DNA from: Roseiconus nitratireducens
GTDB taxonomy: Bacteria; Planctomycetota; Planctomycetia; Pirellulales; Pirellulaceae
Direction: 5' to 3'
Assembly: GCF_008629675.1 (NCBI RefSeq)
Contig: NZ_VWOX01000018.1
Coordinates: 1 to 64,000 of the forward strand
DNA length: 64,000 bases
Shown here one piece after another: positions 27,783 through 37,141 of this stretch. The notes beneath the pieces are model-generated. The model was not told the DNA's origin. It did not search any database and saw only the letters and a list, made by a program, of their open reading frames with translations. Each line of letters starts with the position of its first letter. Positions within the stretch are counted from its first letter, which is position 1. The position numbers were made by a program, and so were the translations under genes.

Positions 27783-27802
27783 CCAGTTGGGGCACCAACT
27801 GG
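27783..27802. terminator. hairpin between convergent genes
   Basis: CCAGTTGG (27783-27790) and CCAACTGG (27795-27802) form a perfect 8-bp stem with a 4-nt loop. It lies in the 80-nt gap between the second sulfatase and the convergent MNPYQPP gene. There is no T-run, so termination is an inference from position. Confidence 0.4.
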
Positions 27803-27829
27803 TGCAGGGCGCCGCGATGTTGGATCAGG

Positions 27830-28000
27830 TCAGGTTGCCCGGCTGATTCCGCTGACGGACGGCGATGGGGGCTTAAAGGATTTGAATAACGCGTACGTCG
27901 CCGCGAACGCCAGGATCAGGCACAGAACCGTAATCAACAGCAGAGCGCCCTTCGAATGCTTCTGGAACTGCAGCGGACGGGGCGGCTGGTAAGGGTTCAT
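27830..28000 (-). CDS. small MNPYQPP membrane protein
   Basis: This 56-residue protein begins MNPYQPPRPL, with a basic stretch and then a hydrophobic segment at about residues 20-40. The C-terminus is Ser/Pro-rich. The open frame extends 55 codons further upstream, but the MNPYQPP start matches the other small planctomycete membrane proteins in this window. Its function is unknown. Confidence 0.65.
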   Translation of the reverse strand: MNPYQPPRPLQFQKHSKGALLLITVLCLILAFAATYALFKSFKPPSPSVSGISRAT

Positions 28001-28072
28001 TGGCGACGCTCCGCGGTCAAGATCGGCAACCTGAAATGAAACCGGCGGCGCGTCGTGGCCTGGTCCGAGACT

Positions 28073-28106
28073 CTGTCGACACGCTCGCGAGAGCGTCGGT
28101 CGACAG
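28073..28106. repeat. long inverted repeat with ACGCTC core
   Basis: CTGTCGAC-ACGCTC-GCGA-GAGCGT-CG-GTCGACAG forms a nearly perfect 34-nt hairpin. The ACGCTC/GAGCGT core recurs at 32350-32367 and near 46164-46180, so it belongs to a small dispersed palindrome family. Confidence 0.6.
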
Positions 28107-28198
28107 ATGTTATTTGCGCGGTAGTGAGTAGACCATCGATCGATGTCATACGTTCTCGCCTTCAAGCTCCAGCGCGAAGGCCGTGCACCTTTGTTTCA

Positions 28199-28213
28199 CC
28201 CTTCCAAGAAGGG
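28199..28213 (-). terminator. hairpin past the DUF1080 gene
   Basis: CCCTTC and GAAGGG pair with a 3-nt loop, 20-35 nt past the stop of the minus-strand gene at 28235-28876. A similar CACCCT..AGGGTG signature is found past other genes here. Confidence 0.35.
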
Positions 28214-28234
28214 CGAGCGTCGTGAGGGAAGAGC

Positions 28235-28876
28235 CTACTGTGCTTTGATTCGGACGTTGCGAAATTGAACCTTCATGTGGTGTCCGCCGTGAAGTTGCAG
28301 TCCGATCGGGCCCTTTTCATTGATCGCGATGCCGGTGTAGTCCACAAAGGGTTCACCGTTGAGGAACGTTTGGATTCGCTTGTCGGTCAAGATGATCCGC
28401 AGATGGTTCCAATCTCCCACCTTGTGGAACTCGGCGATTTTGTCCGTCGCTCCCGGATAGCTTCCTCGCTTGTCCTTCGGAGCGTAGATGCATCCGGTCA
28501 TGTCTTTTTGCAGGCTGCCAGAAATGCCGATTTGCACCTGGTGTCCGTCTCCACGCAGCATCACGCCGGTGTCGTAGTATTCGGACGTCGTCTTGTATTC
28601 GAGTTCCAATTCGTAATCGCGATACTCCTTTTTCGTCCACAGATTCGAGCCTTCTTTCTGCGGATTCTCCGCAATGATTTCTCCTTGCTCCACTTTCCAG
28701 TCGTCGCGGCAGGCACTGGGCCGTACTTCCCAATTGTCCAATGACTTGCCGTCGAACAACGGGGTCCAGTCAGATTCTTCGGCTCGCGTGGACGAGTTGG
28801 ACAGAGCGATCAAGCCGAGCAGAAACAGTCCAAAGGTCAGCAGTCTGGGGGCCAGCGGGTTGGCAAATCGATTCAT
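28235..28876 (-). CDS. DUF1080 (3-keto-disaccharide hydrolase-like) secreted protein
   Basis: This 213-residue protein has an N-terminal signal peptide (residues 1-32, ending STRAEE). A DUF1080 jelly-roll domain follows from about residue 36, with the typical WTPLFDGKSLDNWEV opening, YELELEYKT, DTGVMLRGDGHQVQI and the closing HHMKVQFRNVRIK. Family members act on glycoside-derived sugars, and some cleave 3-keto-disaccharides. It neighbours two sulfatases and a beta-helix protein, which fits polysaccharide use. Confidence 0.9.
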   Translation of the reverse strand: MNRFANPLAPRLLTFGLFLLGLIALSNSSTRAEESDWTPLFDGKSLDNWEVRPSACRDDWKVEQGEIIAENPQKEGSNLWTKKEYRDYELELEYKTTSEYYDTGVMLRGDGHQVQIGISGSLQKDMTGCIYAPKDKRGSYPGATDKIAEFHKVGDWNHLRIILTDKRIQTFLNGEPFVDYTGIAINEKGPIGLQLHGGHHMKVQFRNVRIKAQ

Positions 28877-29024
28877 TGCTCAAAAACTCGTCGTGGGAAA
28901 GGGATGGGGTTCGGTCCATAGGAGTGATCGGTCAAGCGTCGATACCGGTGCGGATCCGCAGTGATCGGGCAAGCGGCGCGGGCGGGATACATCGGCTTGA
29001 ATCAGGATGGTATCCGGGACAAAA

Positions 29025-32000
29025 CTAAAACAGCAACGGCGGATCATATTCGGCAAACACGTGATCCACGTCATCCGGCGTGACCCGGTGAAGGATCGCT
29101 CCGAGATTGTTTCCAGGTTCGCCCTCACTCTCCAAAGGCTGACGAGCCAAGTAATTGATCACGTTGAGTGCGTCGATCGGGGTCAAACGCCCGTCCCGGT
29201 TCACGTCGTAAAAATGATCGGGGATTGAGCCAAAGCTGGCGGGGTCGCCGAGTTCTAGAGTGTCTGAATCATAATAGACGCCCCGGGCGATGGCATTGAT
29301 CACGATCAATGCATCCAACGCGCCTACGATTCCGTCCGGATTCACGTCGACGGGGTTGAGGGGGTTGGTCCATGATTCGGGCTGGTCGATGCGCACTTCC
29401 ACGCCATCGGCTTCGATTTTCCGATACAGCGTTTGGCCTTCCAAGACGTGTCCGACGTAAAGCCAGGGATCCGATTCGGAAAGGCCGTTCGGATGTTCGA
29501 CATGCCAATCCATTACCGGGGGCTGGGCATTTAAGGCAGCGGCCACGACCGCCGACGTCAATCGGGTGCCATGGGCGAACTCCGTATCCAGGCTGGCGGC
29601 GTTAAGGTTTGCCGTGACAATCCGTGAGCTGAGGAAGTCCGTGTAGGTGCTGGAAAAGGTGAGTGAATCGATTCCCGGACCACCGTCGACCGTGACGGGA
29701 ATTGAATCGCGCGTCCCCGAGGGATCGAATCCGGAGAAGTCCGCGACAACCAGATCCTCGTCAGCGTGCGTGCCCAGGACCGTGATGCTATCGACGTCCG
29801 CGGAGTTGGAGGACAGCAAGATTTCATTGTCCGCGGTGATCACCACGTTGTCTTGGTCCAGCAGCAATCCCAGCTTGCCGTTTGCAGAACTGAGCACGAT
29901 GTCCCGTTGCATTTCAAATGCGCCGATGTCTGACGGGCCCGCGGATGAGTCGACTTCGGGAAGGTCCACGCTCCGAAGCCCACCGATTCCGTCCAGCGGC
30001 AGTCTCTCGGCTATGTCACCGTCGGCGTCGACGTCAAAGGTGTCCAGCGGCAGGGCCGATTCATCGGCCGCATCCAACGCGGGGCTGTCGGCAAGGGTCG
30101 CGATCGACACGACGCCCCCGGTTCCCACAATGGTTCCGCCGAATCGCGGGTCCGTGCTGTTCAGGTCGGAGCGGTCAAGTCCGGCCGCGGAGTCATCGAT
30201 GATGATATTGGATCCCAGCGATTCCAAACGCGTGATGGTCGGATCGGGAAGCACGTTGTCGATCGTCTGCACGCCACTGATTTGTGAAGCGAAGATCGAA
30301 TTGACAAACTGGATCTTGCCTTCCAGGCCGGCATCCGGCCGGATCAGAAGGTCGGCGCCGACGGGGGCTTGATTATCGAAGAACGTGGAATTCTGGATCC
30401 GGGTCGTGCGAACCACGTCGGGATTGCTGACACGCATGTGCACAGCGCCCGCCGACTCGGCGGCCGAATTCCCGATCGCGGTGACGCCGGTCAAGGTCAC
30501 GTCCGAATTCAGGTTGTTGAGGACGCCACCGTTGCCTGGCGAGGCGTTGCCGACGAACGAAGAGTTCACCACATCGAGGACCATGTTGCGGGCGAAGATG
30601 GCTCCGCCTGCAAACGTCGATTCGTTGTTTTCGAAGTGCGTGTTCTTGATGACCAGATGATTGCGCCACGCGAAGATGGCACCGCCACCGGAGGGTGCTT
30701 TGCCGCCGGTCAACGTCAGGCCATCGATTGTGAAGGTCAGCCCCACGTCTTCGTTCGCTTGGAAAACAAATTGGCGATTCTGTTGGTCCCCGTCGATGGT
30801 CAACTTGTCGGCACCCGGGCCGATCAAATCCAATTCGTCGTAAACGAACAGCGTTCGGCCGGTGGTCAACACGATCGTCTGGCCGGTCAATGATTCGTCA
30901 AACTCAATGGTGTTCGCACCCAGCTTCAGATTGCTCAGGTGGATCGCTTCGCGCAACGTCAAGTCATTGACGTCGGGGCCATCGCCGCGGAAAAGAATGT
31001 CGGCCGTGTTGGATACCACCAGTGTTTCGGGGATATCCAATCCGTCTTGGATCTCAAACGCCCCCGCATCCGGCGTGGATTCGCCGCTACCGCCGTCGAT
31101 CTGTCGATCAAAACCCGCGCCGCGTTGGTCATGCGGAAGGATTTGGTCATCGGCCGTGCCGATCAGCAAGTCTTCTCCGGGGCCGATCGACACCTCTTGC
31201 CGACCCAGATCCACCGCAAAGTCCAACGGGTGCAAAGCACGCGTGGGAACGGGGCCGCCATTGTCTTGCAGCGTTGCCACGTTGCCTTCGAAGCTCAGGA
31301 CACGTCGGTCTTCGGTGGTCAGCACGTCGGTCGAAACGCCGTGGTCGGTCAGGTTTCCTCCCAACGAGGTCGCCACTGCGGTTCCCCCGACCGAGTCTCG
31401 AAGCATTTCTGACCCCGATCCAGGCCCGCCAAAGATGATGGAATTGGCAAACCGGAAAACGGCTTTCCCGGCTTTGGCACCGTTGCGCGCGTTGCGTCCC
31501 ATCGGCGCTTCATTATCCATCAAAGTCACGTGCACCAAATCGACCGTCGAGTCCTGCACCGGCTCATGCTTGAAATGGTCGATGCCGCCGCCCGCCGTGC
31601 TGGCGACATTGTTGGTGATGGTCGAGTTGGTGATTGCGAGATTCGATTCCTGGACCGAAATGCCTCCGCCAAAGCTTGCCGAATTCCCCGTGAACGTGGT
31701 GCCGTCGATGTGCGCGACGGTGTTGCGCAAATGCATGCCTCCGCCCACCGTCGCCTGGCTGCCTTGGATCACGCAGTCGATGATCTGCAGCCGGGAACGA
31801 TTGAGTGAGTTGAAATGAACGGCGCCGCCGAACGTGTTGGTGTCGGTACCAGATTCTTGTGGAGCGACCCCGTTTTGCAACGTCAGTCCGGCGACGATGA
31901 ACCATTGCGCCGCCAAGGCGTCGCCGAAGCGAAAGACGCGAGAGTTTTGCTCCGCATCAATCACGAGCTTGTCGGCGCCCAGGCCTCGGATTTCGACCGA

Positions 32001-32258
32001 CTCGTTGACGCGCAGTTCCCCGGAAGTGAGCTTGATTGTGGTGCCAGCCAGAGCGGCGTCAAAGCGGATTTCGTCGGTTCCCGGGTCGCCTGCGGGACTG
32101 TCGTCGATGCTGGTGTTCGAATTCGCGGCCAGCAAGGCCTCGCGGAGGGTCAACACGCCGTCGTCGGCGACCACATCTTCGGCGCCGGTGACCGTCAGGG
32201 TTGCCAGCAACCGCCGCGCCTCCAGGCGTTCGACTTGCGGGCGGAATCGGAAGGACAT
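29025..32258 (-). CDS. exported beta-helix protein with C-terminal dockerin
   Basis: This 1077-residue protein has the planctomycete leader VERLEARRLLA (residues 9-19). Two successive blocks begin with a TLREALLAAN-type CSLREA-like motif and DEIRFDAALAGTTI. Each is followed by parallel beta-helix coils rich in NNxA/GGG turns (polymorphic-outer-membrane-protein-like repeats). The C-terminus (about 968-1039) has two dockerin-type calcium loops, DVNPDGIVGALDALIVIN and DVNRDGRLTPIDALNVIN. It is likely a surface or secreted polysaccharide-binding or adhesion protein. The gap to the DUF1080 start is 148 nt. Confidence 0.9.
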   Translation of the reverse strand: MSFRFRPQVERLEARRLLATLTVTGAEDVVADDGVLTLREALLAANSNTSIDDSPAGDPGTDEIRFDAALAGTTIKLTSGELRVNESVEIRGLGADKLVIDAEQNSRVFRFGDALAAQWFIVAGLTLQNGVAPQESGTDTNTFGGAVHFNSLNRSRLQIIDCVIQGSQATVGGGMHLRNTVAHIDGTTFTGNSASFGGGISVQESNLAITNSTITNNVASTAGGGIDHFKHEPVQDSTVDLVHVTLMDNEAPMGRNARNGAKAGKAVFRFANSIIFGGPGSGSEMLRDSVGGTAVATSLGGNLTDHGVSTDVLTTEDRRVLSFEGNVATLQDNGGPVPTRALHPLDFAVDLGRQEVSIGPGEDLLIGTADDQILPHDQRGAGFDRQIDGGSGESTPDAGAFEIQDGLDIPETLVVSNTADILFRGDGPDVNDLTLREAIHLSNLKLGANTIEFDESLTGQTIVLTTGRTLFVYDELDLIGPGADKLTIDGDQQNRQFVFQANEDVGLTFTIDGLTLTGGKAPSGGGAIFAWRNHLVIKNTHFENNESTFAGGAIFARNMVLDVVNSSFVGNASPGNGGVLNNLNSDVTLTGVTAIGNSAAESAGAVHMRVSNPDVVRTTRIQNSTFFDNQAPVGADLLIRPDAGLEGKIQFVNSIFASQISGVQTIDNVLPDPTITRLESLGSNIIIDDSAAGLDRSDLNSTDPRFGGTIVGTGGVVSIATLADSPALDAADESALPLDTFDVDADGDIAERLPLDGIGGLRSVDLPEVDSSAGPSDIGAFEMQRDIVLSSANGKLGLLLDQDNVVITADNEILLSSNSADVDSITVLGTHADEDLVVADFSGFDPSGTRDSIPVTVDGGPGIDSLTFSSTYTDFLSSRIVTANLNAASLDTEFAHGTRLTSAVVAAALNAQPPVMDWHVEHPNGLSESDPWLYVGHVLEGQTLYRKIEADGVEVRIDQPESWTNPLNPVDVNPDGIVGALDALIVINAIARGVYYDSDTLELGDPASFGSIPDHFYDVNRDGRLTPIDALNVINYLARQPLESEGEPGNNLGAILHRVTPDDVDHVFAEYDPPLLF

Positions 32259-32349
32259 TGAATCTCAGACAAGATAGCGGAGCGGAGAAGGTGAGGACCC
32301 GATAGGATAATCGCTACACCAAGTCTCGTGTGGGCGACCATGCCGTAGC

Positions 32350-32367
32350 CACGCTCGCCAGAGCGTG
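32350..32367. repeat. ACGCTC..GAGCGT palindrome
   Basis: CACGCTC-GCCA-GAGCGTG forms a 7-bp stem with a 4-nt loop. A half copy (CACGCTCGCCAGAG) follows about 30 nt later. It matches the core of the inverted repeat at 28073-28106. Confidence 0.5.
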
Positions 32368-32428
32368 TGAGCCGTCGTCACGCTCGCCAGAGGTCATGAC
32401 TTTTCAATTTACCCTCCTTTCCAAAGCA

Positions 32429-32571
32429 GGGCCGAGCGTCAGCGAGGGGAGGATTGTCCCGTCTCTCGCTGCAGCGGATTGCTGTCGCCGCTTCGCGTCT
32501 GGTGGTGGTTGGCAAAGCCGTTTCCGTCGGCTCACGCCGACGGCAGGGGGCTGTCGTCACTTCGTGACTGC
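32429..32571. repeat. composite hairpin repeat, copy A
   Basis: The order is GAGCGTCAGCGAGG, CTCTCGCTGC, a GCTGTCGCCGCTTCGCG hairpin, the CCGTCGG-CTCACG-CCGACGG hairpin (32524-32543) and a GTCAC-TTC-GTGAC hairpin. The same order occurs at 47017-47165 and, shorter, at 54178-54287. The stop codon of the RND pump gene (32532-32534) falls in the loop of the middle hairpin. Confidence 0.8.
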
Positions 32572-35500
32572 CCGATTCTCACTGATCCGTGATTTCGGGC
32601 CGAGAGTAGGCCTTGGATGTCATCCAGGATCAGGTACAGGCAGGGAACCAGGACCAGGATGATGGCCGTGGCGAACAAGATCCCGAAGCCCAACGAGATC
32701 GCCATGGGGATGATGTACTGGGCTTGCAGCGAGGTCTCGAAAATCAGGGGCATCAGCCCGCCGAACGTCGTCAACGTGGTCAGCAGGATCGGGCGGAATC
32801 GTCGGGTGCCTGCCTGGGAAATCGCGTCGAAGGCGGAGTGATCGCGACGACGCCGGTTTGCGTAGTCGATCATGATCAGCGAATCGTTGATCACGACACC
32901 CGACAGGGCGATCACGCCCATCAGGCTGACCAGGGACAAGTCATAGCCCAGCAGCATGTGGCCGATCACGGCACCGACGATTCCGAAAGGAATGGCGACC
33001 AACACGATCAGGGGCTGGACGTAGCCGCGAAACGCAATTGCCAACAGCGAGTAGATCACGGCCAAGGCCAAGCCAAATGATCCCCACAGGGACGCGGTGG
33101 CTTGCCGCATCTCGGCATCACTTCCTTCAAAGGTCCACGTGATGCCCGGGTAGTCGCTGCGCAAGTTCGGAAGCGTTTCGCCCCGCAGGGCTTGGATCAC
33201 CTGGGTCACCGCACGCTTGGGTTCGACGTCCATGGAGACGTTGATCACTCTTCGGCCGTCCCGCCGATCGATGGAGCGGAACGCCAATGTCTGTTCGACG
33301 TCGGCAACATCCAACAACGGCACCTCGGTGCCGGACGGCGTGCGAATGATCAGGTCTTCCAGACTGTGCATGTCTTCCCGCTGGTCCTCGGGCAACTTCA
33401 CACGGACTTCGATTTCGTTGGTCCCGCGCAGCAGACGCAGGGCGAGCGAACCGAAGAAGGCCCCGCGAAGTTGTTCGCCCAGTTCTTCGTCGGTCAGTCC
33501 CAGTGCGCGGCCCTCGGGACGAAGCTTGAAATCGTACTGCACCTTGCCCTTGTTGTAGCTGTCGCTGACGTCACGGGCGGTTGCAAATTGTTCGCACTGT
33601 TGGACCAAAGCTTGCGAAGCCTTCTCCAGGACGTCGATGTCGCTGTGGCTTAAATCGATGCTGATGTCGCGGCGGTATCCTCCCGGTCCGCTTTCAGCTT
33701 CGAAGGTCACCTGATTGACGCCGGGCAGATCCCCGATCGAGTCTCGCCACAGTTCAATGACCTCGTTGGCGGTCATGTCTCGTTCATCCGGCGGCTTCAT
33801 CACAATTTCGACGTCGATGAAGCTTTGCCCGCGGACGTTGGTTTTGATCCCCTCGGCGACTTCGTACAGATTGTGTTCTTCGAACATCCGCAGGCTGGCT
33901 TCGGTGACGGCCTCGGCGATTTCGGCCGCCTGCGCCTGGGTGGTGCCGACGGGCATGCGGACGCCGGCTTCGATTTCGTCGGCGGAAACTTCCGGCATCA
34001 AGATCATGCCCATGTGGGCACTGGTGGCGTAGCCGGCGATGACCAAAAAGATCGCCAGCGCCGTGCACGCGGTGATGTAACGGTAACGCAAGCACAAGAT
34101 CAGAACCGGGCGGAACAGGATCTCCACCAGGCGGTTGAACGTCCTGCCGAAGGCCTGTTGTCCCCGGTGCAGGGTGGCTCCCAGGCCGCGACGGTGCCGG
34201 CCGGCGGTGCGGGCGTGGGCCAGGTGGGCCGGCAGGATGAACAGGGATTCGACCAGTGAGAGGGCGAGCACCAGGATCACCACGACCGGCAGCGGGCCCC
34301 AGAATTTACCCGTCTCGCCGGGAATGAACATCAACGGCACGAAGGCCACGATGTTGGTCAGCACGCTGAACGTGACCGGTCCGGCGACCTCGCGCGTTCC
34401 CTCGATCGCGGCCTCCTCGTGGTCGTTGATCTCCTGACGTTTCTCGTACACGTTTTCACCGACAACAACGGCGTCATCGACCACGATTCCGAGCACGACC
34501 AGAAAGCCGAACAGCGAAATCATGTTCACGCTGACGCCGGCGATCGGTAGCAACAGAAGGCCGCCGATGAACGAAACGGCCATGCCCATCATCACCCAGA
34601 ACGCCAGACGAAACTCCAGGAAAAGCGCCAAGATCAACAGGACGATCCCGACCGCCATCAAGGCGTTTTCCAACACCAGATTCAGTCGTCGGCGAAACTC
34701 CTCGGCATTGTTGCGGTCGATGCGCCACTTCACCCCGGGTGGCAACGCCGTTTCAAAGTCCCGCATCGTCTGCTCCACCGCCTCGGCGATGTCGGTGGGG
34801 GACTGAGATCCGATGCGAAAGATGTCCAGTTCGACCGAAGGCGTCTGGCTGAACTGCGAGTGGAAGCCGACTTCTTCGAATCCGTCGCGGATGGTCGCGA
34901 TGTCGCCCAGTGTGACCGAAGGACCGCCACGCCCGCTGACGATTTCCATCGCCGCGAAGTCATCGGCCCATTGCTTTCGAGCCTTGACCCGCAACAGGAC
35001 TTCCCCCGCGCTGGATTGAACCGATCCCGCGGCGACGTCTTGGCTGGACGTGCGGATGATGTCCGCCACATCGGGCAGCGTCAGCCCGTATTCCCGCAAG
35101 CGTTGGCGGGGGATTTCTATGTGCGTGACGTATCCGGGAACGCGTCGCAGTTCGACCTGAGTGATATTCTCGTTGGCCTGCAGTTGATCCCGCAGTTGCT
35201 CGGCCAGTTGACGCAGGGACCAGATATCGACCGGTCCGTAGATCGCAACCTGCATGGCTTCGCGTTGTTCCGACTGCAGGCGGACTTCCGGTTGTTCGAT
35301 CTGGTCGGGGAAGGTGCGGATTCGGCTGACGGCCTGGTCAATGTCTTGAAACGCCTTCATCCGCTGCTGACCGGCGACCAGTTCGATCAAGACCTGGCCA
35401 CGTCCTTCCCGCGCCTCACTGGTGATCTCCCGAATCCCCTCCACACCTCGGACGGCGCCTTCGATCGGTCTCAGGATGCCCTGTTCGACTTCCGCCGGTG

Positions 35501-35696
35501 CGGCGCCGGGGTAATCGACGCTGACTTCCACCACGTCCAATTCGAATTGTGGAAAAACTTCCTTCTGAATCGCGACGGCCGACCACAGCCCGCCACCGAG
35601 CAGAATGAACATCAGCAAGTTCGCCGCGATGCTGTTGCGGGCCATCCAAGCGATGGGTCCCTGCGACAAGGACTCGGGTTCGGAGGTTTCGCTCAT
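32532..35696 (-). CDS. RND-family efflux transporter permease
   Basis: This 1054-residue inner-membrane protein has the AcrB/HAE1-type layout: an N-terminal membrane helix (about 17-38), a large periplasmic domain opening VFPQFELDVVEVSVDYPGA, a block of helices with FLVVLGIVVDDAVVVGENVY (Asp-Asp of the proton relay), a second periplasmic domain, and a final helix block with GVIALSGVVINDSLIMIDYA. It exports small molecules using the proton gradient, with the adaptor and outer-membrane factor encoded just upstream. The start overlaps the adaptor stop by 4 nt (ATGA). The last residues are encoded within dispersed repeat DNA. Confidence 0.95.
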   Translation of the reverse strand: MSETSEPESLSQGPIAWMARNSIAANLLMFILLGGGLWSAVAIQKEVFPQFELDVVEVSVDYPGAAPAEVEQGILRPIEGAVRGVEGIREITSEAREGRGQVLIELVAGQQRMKAFQDIDQAVSRIRTFPDQIEQPEVRLQSEQREAMQVAIYGPVDIWSLRQLAEQLRDQLQANENITQVELRRVPGYVTHIEIPRQRLREYGLTLPDVADIIRTSSQDVAAGSVQSSAGEVLLRVKARKQWADDFAAMEIVSGRGGPSVTLGDIATIRDGFEEVGFHSQFSQTPSVELDIFRIGSQSPTDIAEAVEQTMRDFETALPPGVKWRIDRNNAEEFRRRLNLVLENALMAVGIVLLILALFLEFRLAFWVMMGMAVSFIGGLLLLPIAGVSVNMISLFGFLVVLGIVVDDAVVVGENVYEKRQEINDHEEAAIEGTREVAGPVTFSVLTNIVAFVPLMFIPGETGKFWGPLPVVVILVLALSLVESLFILPAHLAHARTAGRHRRGLGATLHRGQQAFGRTFNRLVEILFRPVLILCLRYRYITACTALAIFLVIAGYATSAHMGMILMPEVSADEIEAGVRMPVGTTQAQAAEIAEAVTEASLRMFEEHNLYEVAEGIKTNVRGQSFIDVEIVMKPPDERDMTANEVIELWRDSIGDLPGVNQVTFEAESGPGGYRRDISIDLSHSDIDVLEKASQALVQQCEQFATARDVSDSYNKGKVQYDFKLRPEGRALGLTDEELGEQLRGAFFGSLALRLLRGTNEIEVRVKLPEDQREDMHSLEDLIIRTPSGTEVPLLDVADVEQTLAFRSIDRRDGRRVINVSMDVEPKRAVTQVIQALRGETLPNLRSDYPGITWTFEGSDAEMRQATASLWGSFGLALAVIYSLLAIAFRGYVQPLIVLVAIPFGIVGAVIGHMLLGYDLSLVSLMGVIALSGVVINDSLIMIDYANRRRRDHSAFDAISQAGTRRFRPILLTTLTTFGGLMPLIFETSLQAQYIIPMAISLGFGILFATAIILVLVPCLYLILDDIQGLLSARNHGSVRIGQSRSDDSPLPSA

Positions 35697-37141
35697 TCGG
35701 TCGGCTCCAGCTCCGCGGCGTCGTCGGCATTCCGCAGACTCTCCGACGATGCGTCCGCTTCCGACGGTTCATCGCCATCGGACTGAGCTGCGTCGGACTG
35801 AGCAGAAACGGAGTTCTCCTCGCCAGCGTCGGCGACATCCGCGTCGCCGGTATCGGCTTGCTCGACATCATCGATCTCCATCCCGGCCGGCACCGCCGGG
35901 GTGTTCGACGGAAGCGTTTCACCGGAATCGGCCGAGTCCTTGTCGGAGGATGGATCGACCTTCCGCAGTCCAACGCCTTCGGTGACCGTTGCCAGGGTGG
36001 TGATCACGACCTCATCGCCGTCCTGCAAACCGTCGCGGATGTAAGCGTGCTGGGCATCGCGAAAGACGATGTCGGCTTGACGGATTTCCAGCTTGTCATC
36101 TTTCATCACCCAGACCGTGTCGGAGTCACGCACCAAGTCCCGGTCGATGCGGGCAACGTCTCTAAGCGGACGGGCTTCGATTTCCGTTTGGATCAGGGTA
36201 TCCAGGATCAGCGGCGGCGCGTCGGACGTTCTGCCCAGAGGATCGGGCACGGTGACCAGCACGCGGGCCAGACGTGTTTGCTGATCCAGTGCGCCGATCA
36301 TCCGGGCAACGCGTCCTTCCCGCACCGCACCCGGCGGCCAGGAGTCGGGGTTTCGCAGCCGCACGGTCGATCCCGGCTGGTCTTCCGATTCCCCAAATTG
36401 CAGCCATTGCAGGTTGCGGACCGGAATCGCCGCCGAGATCCAATACTCATCGATCCCGACCAGTTGAGCCAGGTCGTCGCCGGGTGAAACTTGGGACCCG
36501 ACATTGACGGATCGGCTCAGGATCTGGGCGTCAAACGGAGCGACGACGGTGGTCCGTGCCAGGTCCAGTTTGGCGCGCTCGACGGCCGCCTTGGCCGCAC
36601 TGACCTCCGCCCGAATCGAAGTGATCTGGGGCTGACGCAACACCAACGCCCGGTTGGTTTCATCGATGGCGCCTTCCAGCAGCGCCAACTCTTTCTTCGC
36701 CAGGCTTTGACGGCCCTGCTCGATCTTCAGCGATGCCTCGGCCTGTTCCAACTCACTTTCGCTGATTGAAAGGGCGTTCTCGAAATCGGCCGGATCGATC
36801 CGCAACAGCACGTCCCCTTTACTGACCATGCCACCGGGGACCAGCTTGGGAGACATCTCGATCACCTGGCCGCTGACCCGGGGGCTGAGCGTGATGTCCT
36901 GGGCGGCCTGCACCGTTCCCAGAACCACCAGACGGGGCGAGTAGGTTCCCCGCCGCACCGTCACCGTTTCGACCAGGGCGGAGGACTGTCGGGTCGCTTT
37001 GATTTGCTGGGCGGTGGGTTCCGTCCGATTGATCCACACGATCGCACCGGCCGATGCGGCGAGAATGGCCAGGCAAGCAGCGAGATTACCGATCACACGC
37101 AACCAGCGGCGGCTCGATCGTGATTGCGGGGCGTCAGTCAT
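35693..37141 (-). CDS. RND periplasmic adaptor (membrane fusion protein)
   Basis: This 482-residue protein has one N-terminal membrane helix (about residues 17-35). It carries an HlyD/AcrA-type lipoyl-like half motif (TLSPRVSGQVIEMSPKLVPG), a coiled-coil hairpin (ALSISESELEQAEASLKIEQ onward) and the second half motif (VVAPFDAQILSRSVNVGSQV). After the beta-barrel and membrane-proximal domains there is a roughly 85-residue Asp/Glu/Ser-rich acidic tail, which is unusual for the family. The ATG at 37141 overlaps the upstream gene's stop by 8 nt, indicating translational coupling. The frame stays open to 37366, but that part lies inside the upstream gene. Confidence 0.93.
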   Translation of the reverse strand: MTDAPQSRSSRRWLRVIGNLAACLAILAASAGAIVWINRTEPTAQQIKATRQSSALVETVTVRRGTYSPRLVVLGTVQAAQDITLSPRVSGQVIEMSPKLVPGGMVSKGDVLLRIDPADFENALSISESELEQAEASLKIEQGRQSLAKKELALLEGAIDETNRALVLRQPQITSIRAEVSAAKAAVERAKLDLARTTVVAPFDAQILSRSVNVGSQVSPGDDLAQLVGIDEYWISAAIPVRNLQWLQFGESEDQPGSTVRLRNPDSWPPGAVREGRVARMIGALDQQTRLARVLVTVPDPLGRTSDAPPLILDTLIQTEIEARPLRDVARIDRDLVRDSDTVWVMKDDKLEIRQADIVFRDAQHAYIRDGLQDGDEVVITTLATVTEGVGLRKVDPSSDKDSADSGETLPSNTPAVPAGMEIDDVEQADTGDADVADAGEENSVSAQSDAAQSDGDEPSEADASSESLRNADDAAELEPTE

